Made by a program: the position numbers and the translations under genes. A stretch of 64,000 nt of DNA from Syntrophus sp. PtaU1.Bin005 (GTDB lineage: Bacteria > Desulfobacterota > Syntrophia > Syntrophales > Syntrophaceae), in the NCBI GenBank assembly GCA_002067745.1, contig MVRU01000003.1, positions 1 to 64,000 on the forward strand. The letters are read 5' to 3'. Shown here in pieces: positions 1-5,551 of the stretch (the first letter of the stretch is position 1; each line of letters opens with the position of its first letter). Under the pieces are notes generated by a model. That model saw nothing but the letters and a program-made list of their open reading frames with translations. It ran no database searches and was not told the DNA's origin.

Positions 1-30
1 TCTTCTTAGCAGGTCTCTGGTGCTCTGGGG

Positions 31-87
31 TGGTCAATTTTCGGTTAGCACAAGGCCCTTTCCCTGATCAATTTTAGGTTAGCACAA
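31..87. repeat. Pair of IS21-like terminal repeats
   Basis: Two near-identical 23-bp direct repeats (31-53 and 65-87) share the core ATTTTxGGTTAGCACAA and differ at two positions. Multiple tandem copies of a motif of this style are typical of IS21-family insertion sequence ends. No transposase gene is visible, so this would be the edge of an element lying mostly left of the window, or a remnant. The family assignment is from memory of end motifs only. Confidence 0.3.
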
Positions 88-113
88 CCACTTGGAGCAG
101 GGGAGAGGAGTGA

Positions 114-156
114 GCGATAACAAATTGTATTTCAAAAAAACAAAATTTGTTATCGC
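114..156. repeat. 13-bp perfect inverted repeat
   Basis: GCGATAACAAATT (114-126) is the exact reverse complement of 144-156, with a 17-nt AT-rich loop. There is no clear T-tract outside the stem, so it could be an operator, a weak terminator or a cruciform. The rest of 1-340 shows no convincing gene. Confidence 0.5.
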
Positions 157-270
157 CTTACTTATTTGGAGCAAAAGATAGGACTCGAATATTGGCTGTA
201 CTTTTTCCGAAATACTGTATGCAGTTTTTCTGCATTGGTTCTGATGGATTTTCATAGGGAATGGTAGGGC

Positions 271-296
271 GTCAATGTAGTCAACGGTAGTCAACG
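271..296. repeat. Putative arm-type integrase sites of a third element
   Basis: TAGTCAACG occurs at 278-286 and 288-296, with a related GTCAATG at 271-277. The pair ends 44 bp left of the tRNA-Lys fragment at 341. This matches the position (46 bp) of the repeat pairs at the right ends of elements E1 and E2, so it is read as the right arm of another integrated element whose body lies left of the window. Spacing here is 10 bp rather than 11. The role in integrase binding is inferred. Confidence 0.4.
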
Positions 297-310
297 AAAG
301 GCAAAAAAGA

Positions 311-333
311 GGGGTTACGAGATTCGTAACCCC
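311..333. terminator. Hairpin just left of the first att copy
   Basis: A perfect 10-bp stem, GGGGTTACGA with TCGTAACCCC, encloses a 3-nt loop and ends 7 bp before the tRNA-Lys fragment. A hairpin in the same place precedes the att copies at 2373 and 12549, where the last one follows the integrase gene. It is probably the integrase terminator of the element to the left. There is no strong T-run. Confidence 0.45.
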
Positions 334-340
334 TTGATAT

Positions 341-386
341 TTGGTGAGCCCTGTCGGGATCGAACCGACAACCTACTGATTAAGAG
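341..386 (-). repeat. att copy 1: 3' half of tRNA-Lys
   Basis: These 46 bp match the 3' half of the tRNA-Lys gene at 12550-12625 exactly (anticodon loop part, T arm, acceptor 3' strand and CCA), then diverge. It is not a tRNA gene because the 5' half is missing. It marks the left junction of element E1 and the right junction of an element further left. The identity with copy 2 continues three bases further. Confidence 0.85.
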
Positions 387-506
387 ACTTTCTAAGCCGT
401 TTTTTGCAAGTTGATGATTATGCGTTATATTATTGAAGTCATTAAATATTTAGCCGGATTATTTGGGAACATTTGGGAGCTTAAAAGAACACTTTTTAAT
501 ATTTTC

Positions 507-524
507 TTTAGCGAAATTTTAGCG
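507..524. repeat. Left arm-type site pair of E1
   Basis: TTTAGCG occurs at 507-513 and again at 518-524, an 11-bp period. The pair starts 121 bp inside att copy 1. In E2 a pair with a different word starts 119 bp inside att copy 2. Binding by the integrase is inferred from geometry only. Positions 387-557 otherwise hold no gene. Confidence 0.45.
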
Positions 525-557
525 GAAAAGAATGCTTTTTAAATTCCCTGTCTAAAA

Positions 558-794
558 TTACCACTGCATGAATGAACCAGCGGCAACAAGGCCCAGCCCT
601 GTATAAAATAATTTTTTGTCGATGTAAGTATATGTTGGGACAAATGCTCCATCCTTTCTCGCCCTCTGAACACAATCTTCCATGAATTCATCGCCAGAAT
701 ATTGCGTGTTTGATTTAACAGAAATAGCAAGACAGACTGTACCGGCTATCGTAAGCAGTATTCCGATATGCGGAGTTGTAAATATTGAGCACAT
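558..794 (-). CDS. Small two-helix membrane protein next to TIR-like gene
   Basis: 78 aa starting at an ATG preceded by GGGG at 801-804. An in-frame TTG at 806 is a weaker alternative. The protein has two hydrophobic segments, roughly residues 6-23 and 60-76, separated by a short polar stretch, and ends in MQW. No family is recognised. It lies 18 nt downstream of the TIR-like gene on the same strand, so the two are very probably co-transcribed. A small membrane protein beside a TIR-like effector suggests a defence role, but that is inference from context; it could also be an unrelated cargo protein. Confidence 0.55.
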   Translation of the reverse strand: MCSIFTTPHIGILLTIAGTVCLAISVKSNTQYSGDEFMEDCVQRARKDGAFVPTYTYIDKKLFYTGLGLVAAGSFMQW

Positions 795-812
795 GAAATT
801 CCCCAAGCTGAT

Positions 813-1580
813 TTATGAGGCTGCTTTTGAAATATTTTCAGGATTTAAAACAAACCCAGCTGCTCTAAGTCTATCAACCAATTTTGGGACTGTTTCCTTC
901 ACGTGATCGTTAAAAGGAATGTAGAGAATACCTTGCGCATCGGAGGGAACCTCCAAATGCCCTTTTTTAAGTATAGCTACGTTTGATCGACCTAGGGATG
1001 AGATTAACATACCCATTTCAAGCACTACATTCTGACGAGCCCTTGGTTGCGCTTCTGATTCTCCTGCTGTTTTAGAATAACCAATATCATCTGGAGTGAG
1101 AAGCACAATGCCGAATCGAGCCGCAGTCTTTGTATGACAAATTTCTTGCTCAAGTGCTTCTATGATTGTAAGCCCAGCACCTGCTGTATTTTGAAGAACA
1201 AATGGATTAAGGCCAAGTCGGTGCAAAATCAGTTCTAGTTGTTCTCTTGTTGTCGCATCATGACCATGAACAACAAATACTTTCTTGCTATATGTTGTAT
1301 CAAATGGCGGAGAATCTTGTACGCCTGATGATGCCCCGTTAGTGGCTACTGCCACAATTTCAGCATTACCTGTATATGTAGCAATTGCATTCTCCAGTTT
1401 ATCTCTTGGAATTTTTTTACCCTGAAATTGTAAAGTCCCTGTAGATTCAAAAAAATTAACAATAGCGCCATCGCGTGTCTTAATTTGTTTGCAGTTTCCT
1501 GTGTCACTACACTCTTCGATAATAAAACCAACTGCCTTAACGATCGCCTGCAAATCCTCAAAAGAGCCTGAGTGTTTCAT
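813..1580 (-). CDS. TIR-like predicted nucleotide-binding protein (Cap12/PycTIR-type domain)
   Basis: 255 aa; start supported by GGAGG five bases upstream of the ATG. Residues 100-222 match the TIR-like domain of Cap12 and Pycsar effectors (PF10137 type): VFVVHGHD (101-108), TIIEALEQ (138-145), VLLTPDD (159-165), RARQNVVLEMG (180-190) and PSDAQGILYIPF (212-223). TIR-like domains of this kind degrade NAD or bind nucleotides in anti-phage immunity. The first 65 residues form a small domain containing AIVNFFESTGTLQFQG that I recall from similar proteins but cannot name. There is no cyclase gene nearby, so this is not a standard CBASS or Pycsar locus. It heads a two-gene operon with the small membrane protein. 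Confidence 0.8.
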   Translation of the reverse strand: MKHSGSFEDLQAIVKAVGFIIEECSDTGNCKQIKTRDGAIVNFFESTGTLQFQGKKIPRDKLENAIATYTGNAEIVAVATNGASSGVQDSPPFDTTYSKKVFVVHGHDATTREQLELILHRLGLNPFVLQNTAGAGLTIIEALEQEICHTKTAARFGIVLLTPDDIGYSKTAGESEAQPRARQNVVLEMGMLISSLGRSNVAILKKGHLEVPSDAQGILYIPFNDHVKETVPKLVDRLRAAGFVLNPENISKAAS

Positions 1581-1672
1581 GGAACCTCCAATATAGAACT
1601 GATATTAAAAGTTATCCACATTGACAGATTTGGCATATACGCTAAAATGATAATAGAATCAATAAAATAATT

Positions 1673-1746
1673 AACTATCCAAACAAAAATCCCGAGTTGA
1701 ATTGGTTTTCTGGATAGTTGACCAATGGAAATCGGGATTTTTGTTT
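1673..1746 (+). promoter_or_regulatory. Structured leader with two competing hairpins
   Basis: A perfect 15-bp inverted repeat, AAACAAAAATCCCGA (1681-1695) with 1732-1746, ends in a T-rich arm like a rho-independent terminator. A second inner pair (ATTGGT 1701-1706 with ACCAAT 1721-1726) extends it. AACTATCC (1673-1680) can instead pair with GGATAGTT (1712-1719). The two pairings cross, so they are mutually exclusive or form a pseudoknot. The structure sits directly upstream of the gene at 1756 and could act as an attenuator. It might also be a bidirectional terminator or a small repeat element. Confidence 0.5.
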
Positions 1747-1755
1747 AAAAAACGT

Positions 1756-2223
1756 ATGGCTTATGGAAATTGGGGCGCTTTTGTCTATAAAAATGGCGAA
1801 AGACAAAAAAACAGAGAAGATAATACTCCCTACTATGAAGATGAGTTAGAGCCTGGCTATTATCAGGCTTTTGGTGGTAATGATGAAAGTGGATTAAGAC
1901 AATCCACAAAGAAAGATTTTCATTGTGTTCACGCTTCTCTTGGAGACGGAGATTTTCGATTATGTGGTTACAAAAGTTGGCCAGAAATATATTATAAGAA
2001 AAATAACGTCGATATAGCAGATTATAGAATAGAAAAAGAAACTCCCAAAGAAAAATGGGATTGGTATGATAGTGACGGCATCGAAGGAGAAATGGGCGGC
2101 TACAAATTTAAGGCTTGGCCGAGCGATGGGCCAGAGGCGGTTAATCTTGAATTAATCGAACCAGACGGTACCCAATGGACGGGCAAGTCAGGGATGTACA
2201 TGGGTGCAGGATACGAAGATTAA
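1756..2223 (+). CDS. Hypothetical protein in E1
   Basis: 155 aa from ATG 1756. An in-frame TTG at 1702 would put the start inside the leader hairpin and is less likely. No clear Shine-Dalgarno is seen. The protein is hydrophilic and rich in Gly, Trp, Tyr and acidic residues, with no signal peptide or membrane segment. I recognise no family. It is divergent from the TIR-like operon and is followed by a good terminator at 2247, so it is its own unit. Its role in the element is unknown: it could be a partner or regulator of the TIR-like gene, or unrelated cargo. Confidence 0.6.
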   Translation: MAYGNWGAFVYKNGERQKNREDNTPYYEDELEPGYYQAFGGNDESGLRQSTKKDFHCVHASLGDGDFRLCGYKSWPEIYYKKNNVDIADYRIEKETPKEKWDWYDSDGIEGEMGGYKFKAWPSDGPEAVNLELIEPDGTQWTGKSGMYMGAGYED

Positions 2224-2246
2224 ACAATGCCCTGCCAAAAACTTTC

Positions 2247-2276
2247 GCCAGCTACCTTACGGTATCTGGCTTTTTT
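2247..2276 (+). terminator. Rho-independent terminator
   Basis: Stem GCCAG-TACC paired with GGTA-CTGGC (one mismatched pair), 4-nt loop, followed by six T. It ends the gene at 1756-2223. Confidence 0.8.
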
Positions 2277-2278
2277 GT

Positions 2279-2350
2279 TGGGGAAAAACCGACCTACTGA
2301 CCTTTTTCTTTAGCCATTCTTTAGCCAAAGAAAAAGGGCTAGACCTATAG
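2279..2350 (+). pseudogene. Possible integrase C-terminal remnant
   Basis: This short frame ends SHSLAKEKGLDL-stop. The E2 integrase ends GHNLVTNEKKELTVNG-stop, aligning as HxL followed by EK. In both elements the paired arm repeats fall in the codons for these residues, and the att core follows the stop closely. This suggests that E1 lost its integrase gene except for the last codons, perhaps because that DNA doubles as a recombination site. The match is short, so confidence is low. Confidence 0.3.
2309..2326. repeat. Right arm-type site pair of E1
   Basis: TTTAGCC occurs at 2309-2315 and 2320-2326 (11-bp period). It ends 46 bp before att copy 2, the same distance as the E2 right pair to the tRNA. 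The word is shared with the E1 left pair at 507-524 and differs from E2. Confidence 0.5.
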
Positions 2351-2362
2351 TGTGTCTAACCC
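2336..2362. terminator. Hairpin just left of att copy 2
   Basis: GGGCTAGAC (2336-2344) pairs with GTCTAACCC (2354-2362) with one mismatch. The position corresponds to the hairpins before att copy 1 and the tRNA. It is probably a relic integrase terminator. Confidence 0.45.
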
Positions 2363-2372
2363 ATTGATTTTA

Positions 2373-2418
2373 TTGGTGAGCCCTGTCGGGATCGAACCGA
2401 CAACCTACTGATTAAGAG
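2373..2418 (-). repeat. att copy 2: 3' half of tRNA-Lys
   Basis: Exact 46-bp match to att copy 1 and to the tRNA-Lys 3' half. It is the junction between E1 and E2. Like copy 1 it lacks the tRNA 5' half and is not functional as a tRNA. Confidence 0.85.
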
Positions 2419-2536
2419 ACTGCTTGAAATCATTAAGGATTTAAACATATATCAACCAACACAAAGAAATAAAAAGGATTTCTTGACGATCATTTTGTGC
2501 TGTCTTACCATGTTTGAAACTATTTTTCAAAGGTTT

Positions 2537-2554
2537 GGTCACAATTTGGTCACA
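2537..2554. repeat. Left arm-type site pair of E2
   Basis: GGTCACA occurs at 2537-2543 and 2548-2554, 11 bp apart. The identical 18-bp sequence lies at 12485-12502 near the other end. The pair starts 119 bp inside att copy 2. Inferred binding site for the E2 integrase. Confidence 0.55.
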
Positions 2555-2571
2555 GGAATTTGGAGGGTAAA

Positions 2572-3222
2572 ATGGTGAAAAAGAAGGATGATCCGTTCCG
2601 GATAGAGCATGTCTATGATGATCTTCTCACAGACGAAAGCATCCTGGAAGATGTTCGGGGAAAGGTAGGTCAAAATCTTGCGGCGCTAAAAGATGCAAAT
2701 TTCCCTGATGAGTTATTGTCAAGATGCTACCTGCTACCAGACAGCTTTAAACTCAGCACAAAAGCGAAACTTGACCAGACTGAAAGCAGTGACGTTGAAA
2801 GCGTCAAAGCCTGTAGACTGGCATTGAATGAAATTGATCAGCTTAAAAAAATGTTGATGAAGGACGGTATTATTGACCGTGACGCAGCAACGATTTATTT
2901 TCATTCCCTGCGATTGTGCCTCAATCTCTTTCGGGCTGGCACCTTAGCGGAAACTGTTCAAAGAGAGGAAAAAAGACGCGACGCATATAGGACCGGACCG
3001 GGAGCCCGGAGCCGAGAAGAAGGCGAGCTTGCCCTGCAAAGGGCAAAGGGAATCTTATTCAAGATCGGCGGAATTGCCGGATATGATGCCCTTCCACGCG
3101 GGGAGAAGACACCAATAATAAATCAAATTGCAAAGGCAATTAATCCGAACAGGGAAATCCCTAGTACACGAAATGTTAACAACCTGTTGAAAAAGCTAAG
3201 GAATGAAGAAATTAAAAACTGA
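2572..3222 (+). CDS. Hypothetical protein, first gene of E2
   Basis: 216 aa. ATG 2572 is preceded by GGAGGG at 2562-2567, which decides the start over an in-frame TTG at 2560. The protein is hydrophilic and mostly helical by composition; the last 50 residues are basic and could bind DNA. There is no signal peptide or membrane segment and no family I recognise. It lies next to the left end of the satellite, separated from the AlpA-like gene by a tandem repeat and a terminator, so it is probably its own transcription unit. The position would suit a regulator or interference gene, but this is only a guess from layout. Confidence 0.65.
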   Translation: MVKKKDDPFRIEHVYDDLLTDESILEDVRGKVGQNLAALKDANFPDELLSRCYLLPDSFKLSTKAKLDQTESSDVESVKACRLALNEIDQLKKMLMKDGIIDRDAATIYFHSLRLCLNLFRAGTLAETVQREEKRRDAYRTGPGARSREEGELALQRAKGILFKIGGIAGYDALPRGEKTPIINQIAKAINPNREIPSTRNVNNLLKKLRNEEIKN

Positions 3223-3261
3223 AATCTAATTTGGGTTTCATGAAATCTAATTTGGGTTTCA
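3220..3261. repeat. Two perfect 21-bp tandem repeats
   Basis: TGAAATCTAATTTGGGTTTCA is present twice without a gap. Each unit is an imperfect palindrome (TGAAA/TTTCA ends), as expected for a dimer operator spaced by two helical turns. The first copy overlaps the stop of the preceding gene. It is a possible operator controlling the AlpA-like gene. Confidence 0.6.
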
Positions 3262-3290
3262 TTGTAATAGTTTAATATTGCTATATTTTA

Positions 3291-3318
3291 GCCGTGGTTA
3301 ATCAATCACGGCTTTTGT
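3291..3318 (+). terminator. Terminator-like hairpin
   Basis: GCCGTG (3291-3296) pairs with CACGGC (3307-3312) across a 10-nt loop and is followed by TTTTGTT. It would separate the first gene from the AlpA-like gene. Confidence 0.6.
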
Positions 3319-3342
3319 TATTTTTGAAAGGAGAGAATTGGG

Positions 3343-3528
3343 ATGGACGAACTTCTGACAGTCGAGGAAATCGCCGAAAGGCTGAAGGTGCCAAAGTCTT
3401 TTTTTTATGCACCCTGCAGGCGTAAAGGGCCGGATGCTGTTCCGTGTATCCGGGTGGGGAAATACCTCCGCTATCACGAGCCCACGGTACGAGCCCACTT
3501 TGCAAAACAGAATGAGGCGCAAGGGTAA
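3343..3528 (+). CDS. AlpA/excisionase-type HTH protein
   Basis: 61 aa, strong GGAGAG site 8 bases upstream of the ATG. It is a winged HTH of the MerR-like/AlpA type: LTVEEIAERLKV (residues 5-16) is helix-turn, followed by a recognition segment and the IRVGKYLRY wing (36-44). Proteins of this family act as excisionases or as satellite master activators (AlpA in PICIs). Its place before the replication and packaging genes fits a role in induction and excision. Which of the two functions it has cannot be told from sequence. Confidence 0.75.
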   Translation: MDELLTVEEIAERLKVPKSFFYAPCRRKGPDAVPCIRVGKYLRYHEPTVRAHFAKQNEAQG

Positions 3529-3636
3529 TGTTCAGGCCATGGCATAACATGAAAAATGGAAGAGATAGGCACCGTGAGCCGATAAACAGGGAACCCCACG
3601 CCCGGCTTCTCTTCCATACTTTTTTGACTGTGGGAA

Positions 3637-4197
3637 ATGATGGCGGTGGGGGCCATGTCTCCAGAGAAGAACAATAAATATCATCGCCTGCGCCGGGATG
3701 CCTATGTTGATTGGGAAATACTTGAATCCGAAGCCTTTCAAAGTCTAAACGCGACGGCTATCAGGGTATTTCTTCGCTTCCTTCAAAAACGGACATTCAC
3801 GAAGGCCGGGAAGAAGGGGAACAAGTCACGGAAGCAGATTTTTAATAATCATGGTTTGATTTTCACCTATGCAGAGGCGCTGGCATGGGGCATACCAGGA
3901 AGCACATTCTTAAGCGCTATCAAGAAGTTAATCGAGGTTGGTTTGGTTGATTTGGAACATCAAGGCGGACCCCATAGAAATGAAATCTCCCTATATGCCA
4001 TTTCCGAGAGATGGATAGATTACGGAACCGATGCTTTTAAGCACAAAGAGAAAAGTCGCGTTTTACAGCAAGGATGTGACGTTCATTCACGGTTGAAGAA
4101 AATAAAAGATGCTGCAGAAACTTGCAGTGAACCACTGCAGAAAGCTGCAGTTATTGACAGCAAACAGATGGTGCCAGGCATCAGAAACCTGCAGTGA
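3637..4197 (+). CDS. Rep-like winged-helix protein
   Basis: 186 aa if the first ATG (3637, after GTGGGAA) is used; ATG 3655 is an alternative. Residues 20-130 look like a winged-helix domain of phage or plasmid replication initiators: DWEILESEAFQSLNATAIRVF, then AEALAWGIPGSTFLSAIKKL as helix-turn-helix, then LVDLEHQGGPHRNEISLYA as wing. The last 50 residues are encoded by DNA that holds three of the four iterons described below, an arrangement common for Rep genes with their own origin. It probably starts autonomous replication of the excised element. The family call is by pattern, not by strong motif. Confidence 0.5.
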   Translation: MMAVGAMSPEKNNKYHRLRRDAYVDWEILESEAFQSLNATAIRVFLRFLQKRTFTKAGKKGNKSRKQIFNNHGLIFTYAEALAWGIPGSTFLSAIKKLIEVGLVDLEHQGGPHRNEISLYAISERWIDYGTDAFKHKEKSRVLQQGCDVHSRLKKIKDAAETCSEPLQKAAVIDSKQMVPGIRNLQ

Positions 4198-4320
4198 TGA
4201 ACGGTGGAGGAAATTCATTCTTTGCCTTACTGGACAAGGGATAGCGGGCGTTTCTCACCTGCTCATAAAGTGACCCGTTCATACCACAGAAACCTGCAGT
4301 AAGTATATAATTATACCATG
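4116..4320 (+). other. Candidate iteron replication origin of E2
   Basis: Four direct copies of the 13-mer AGAAASYTGCAGT lie at 4116-4128, 4139-4151, 4183-4195 and 4288-4300. The starts are 23, 44 and 105 bp apart, so the first three are near multiples of two helical turns. The last copy is followed by an AT-rich stretch at 4301-4318 that could be an unwinding element. Iterons in and after a Rep-like gene are the layout of many plasmid and PICI origins. The stretch 4198-4472 has no gene. Confidence 0.5.
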
Positions 4321-4357
4321 CCTGTATGGTTTGAGAGAGGTTTCGAAAGGGATTTTC

Positions 4358-4387
4358 AGAGAGGGTTTAAGAGAGGGTTTAAGAGAG
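4358..4387. repeat. 12-bp direct repeats
   Basis: AGAGAGGGTTTA occurs twice in tandem (4358-4369, 4370-4381) and is followed by half a unit. A degenerate copy precedes it near 4333. It lies just after the iterons and may belong to the origin or to a regulatory leader. Confidence 0.45.
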
Positions 4388-4472
4388 AAAAACGCGGGTG
4401 CCCCAAGATCGACATCAATCATTGCACTCACAGACGAAACAGAAACAGAAGTCAAAATTAAAGGAGATCACA

Positions 4473-4661
4473 ATGTCAGAACAGAAGGAAGCAAAAGGAA
4501 ATTTCATATTCGATCAGGATTCAAAAAGATTTCACCGGTTCAGGATTGAAGGTGACAGCGGAATTGTGGGGACCATCTATGTTCCGAAAGACTGCGGGGG
4601 CATTCCTGGAAAGATTACCTTGGACTATCAGAAGAAAAGCACTGTGAACGCAGAGGATTGA
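4473..4661 (+). CDS. Small hypothetical satellite protein
   Basis: 62 aa. ATG 4473 with AAAGGAG 7 bases upstream gives the best start; upstream in-frame ATG 4398 lacks a site. The protein contains RFRIEGDSGIVGTIYVPK and seems a small soluble beta-rich protein. I know no function. Its stop codon overlaps the TTG start of the HNH gene, so the two are translationally coupled. Confidence 0.6.
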   Translation: MSEQKEAKGNFIFDQDSKRFHRFRIEGDSGIVGTIYVPKDCGGIPGKITLDYQKKSTVNAED

Positions 4662-5026
4662 ACCAAGTGGCGAACAAGGCGCGTAAATACTGCTCATCAT
4701 TTCCCTGCTCGAACCTTGCCGAGCCTGGATCATCTTATTGCCGGGAACATCAGCCAGCGGCACCCGTGAAGGAGACGGACCCCTTCTACCTGTCGGTGGC
4801 ATGGCGGCGATTCAGGACATGGTACCTGGGGCAGCATCCATTGTGTGAGGAATGCGAGCGTCGAGGCAGGATGACACCGGCGGCAATGGTGGATCACATC
4901 AAAGAAATCAAGGACGGCGGCGCAAGGTTGGATGAATCAAACGTAATGGCTATGTGCTGGAAATGCCACGGAATCAAAACAGCGACCGAGAAGAACAGAA
5001 GAAAAATCATCAGCAATCCTAGGTAG
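4658..5026 (+). CDS. HNH endonuclease
   Basis: 122 aa from TTG 4658, which overlaps the preceding stop; GTG 4667 is an alternative. Four cysteines form two zinc pairs (CEEC at 67-70, CWKC at 99-102) around the HNH core with AMVDHIKEIKDGG and ESNVMAMC. HNH proteins beside terminase genes are required for DNA packaging and terminase activity in HK97-type phages and cf-PICIs. An N-terminal cysteine cluster (C12, C17, C28) and H31 may bind another zinc. The position directly before TerS supports the packaging role. Confidence 0.85.
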   Translation: MNQVANKARKYCSSFPCSNLAEPGSSYCREHQPAAPVKETDPFYLSVAWRRFRTWYLGQHPLCEECERRGRMTPAAMVDHIKEIKDGGARLDESNVMAMCWKCHGIKTATEKNRRKIISNPR

Positions 5027-5083
5027 ATAACCGCGTGGGTAGCTTCGCGCACATTTTTTAGGTATTTTGCTATTAGGGGCAAT

Positions 5084-5551
5084 ATGTCAAGGATTAAGCC
5101 AACATCCGTGTTGGAGCTTGAAAAAGGAAAATTGTACTCCGACCAGAGGGACCGGGCAGCACTCGAACCGAAACCGACAAAGGACATGATCCCACGGTGC
5201 CCTTCCCGCTTCTCCAGAGAAGAGCGAAAAGCCTGGAAGGATATCGCAGCCGTTCTGAAAAACTATGGATTATTCACAGCGGCGAACTCCCTGCAGCTGG
5301 AACTCCTAGCAACGGCCTGGGTGCAATATCTGGATTGTTGCCGACAGATGGCCGATTCCGGGCAAATTATCATCCAGGGACCGCAAGGCGGCGCCATGTA
5401 CAATCCCTATTTCAACGCGCAGCATAAACTCGGTGCCCTCGTGGACAAATACAGCCAAAACCTAGGGCTGTCCTCTCTTGGCCTTGCAAAGATCGGAACC
5501 TTGATGCTGAAGAGCAAAAAGAAATCAGAAATGGAGGAACTCCTTGACTGA
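5084..5551 (+). CDS. Phage terminase small subunit, P27 family
   Basis: 155 aa. It matches the P27-type small terminase (PF05119): IPRCPSRFSREERKAWKDI near residue 36, a central helical segment LFTAANSLQLELLATAW, and a GGAMYNPYFNAQHKL region near 105. It would recognise the satellite's pac or cos site and recruit the large subunit. The end overlaps the TerL start by 8 nt, so the two are coupled. It has its own protein lineage within the element, so packaging is probably specific for E2 DNA. Confidence 0.85.
   Translation: MSRIKPTSVLELEKGKLYSDQRDRAALEPKPTKDMIPRCPSRFSREERKAWKDIAAVLKNYGLFTAANSLQLELLATAWVQYLDCCRQMADSGQIIIQGPQGGAMYNPYFNAQHKLGALVDKYSQNLGLSSLGLAKIGTLMLKSKKKSEMEELLD

Larger units (their letters stand above)
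341..2372. mobile_element. Element E1: 2-kb integrase-less element at tRNA-Lys
   Basis: The element lies between att copies 1 and 2. Both ends carry paired TTTAGC words spaced by 11 bp (507-524 and 2309-2326), so both ends appear to belong to one element and not to be chance debris. It encodes a TIR-like protein, a small membrane protein and an unknown divergent protein, but no recombinase. A possible integrase C-terminal tail survives at 2279-2350. This fits a cis-mobilizable element (CIME), which could be moved by an integrase acting on the flanking att sites. Base composition is more AT-rich than the core genome. Confidence 0.7.

Noticed and set aside
79-294. 71-codon minus-strand frame at the left edge
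   Set aside because: No ribosome site or family; it runs through the inverted repeat and the arm-like repeats.
342-386. tRNA gene at 341-386 or 2373-2418
   Set aside because: Only the 3' half of tRNA-Lys is present; these are attachment-site copies.
813-1580. Complete CBASS or Pycsar locus around the TIR-like gene
   Set aside because: No nucleotide cyclase is present within E1 or nearby; only the effector-type domain is seen.
4331-4549. 72-codon frame with FREGLREGLREK
   Set aside because: It is created by the 12-bp direct repeats and overlaps the better-supported gene at 4473, which has AAAGGAG.
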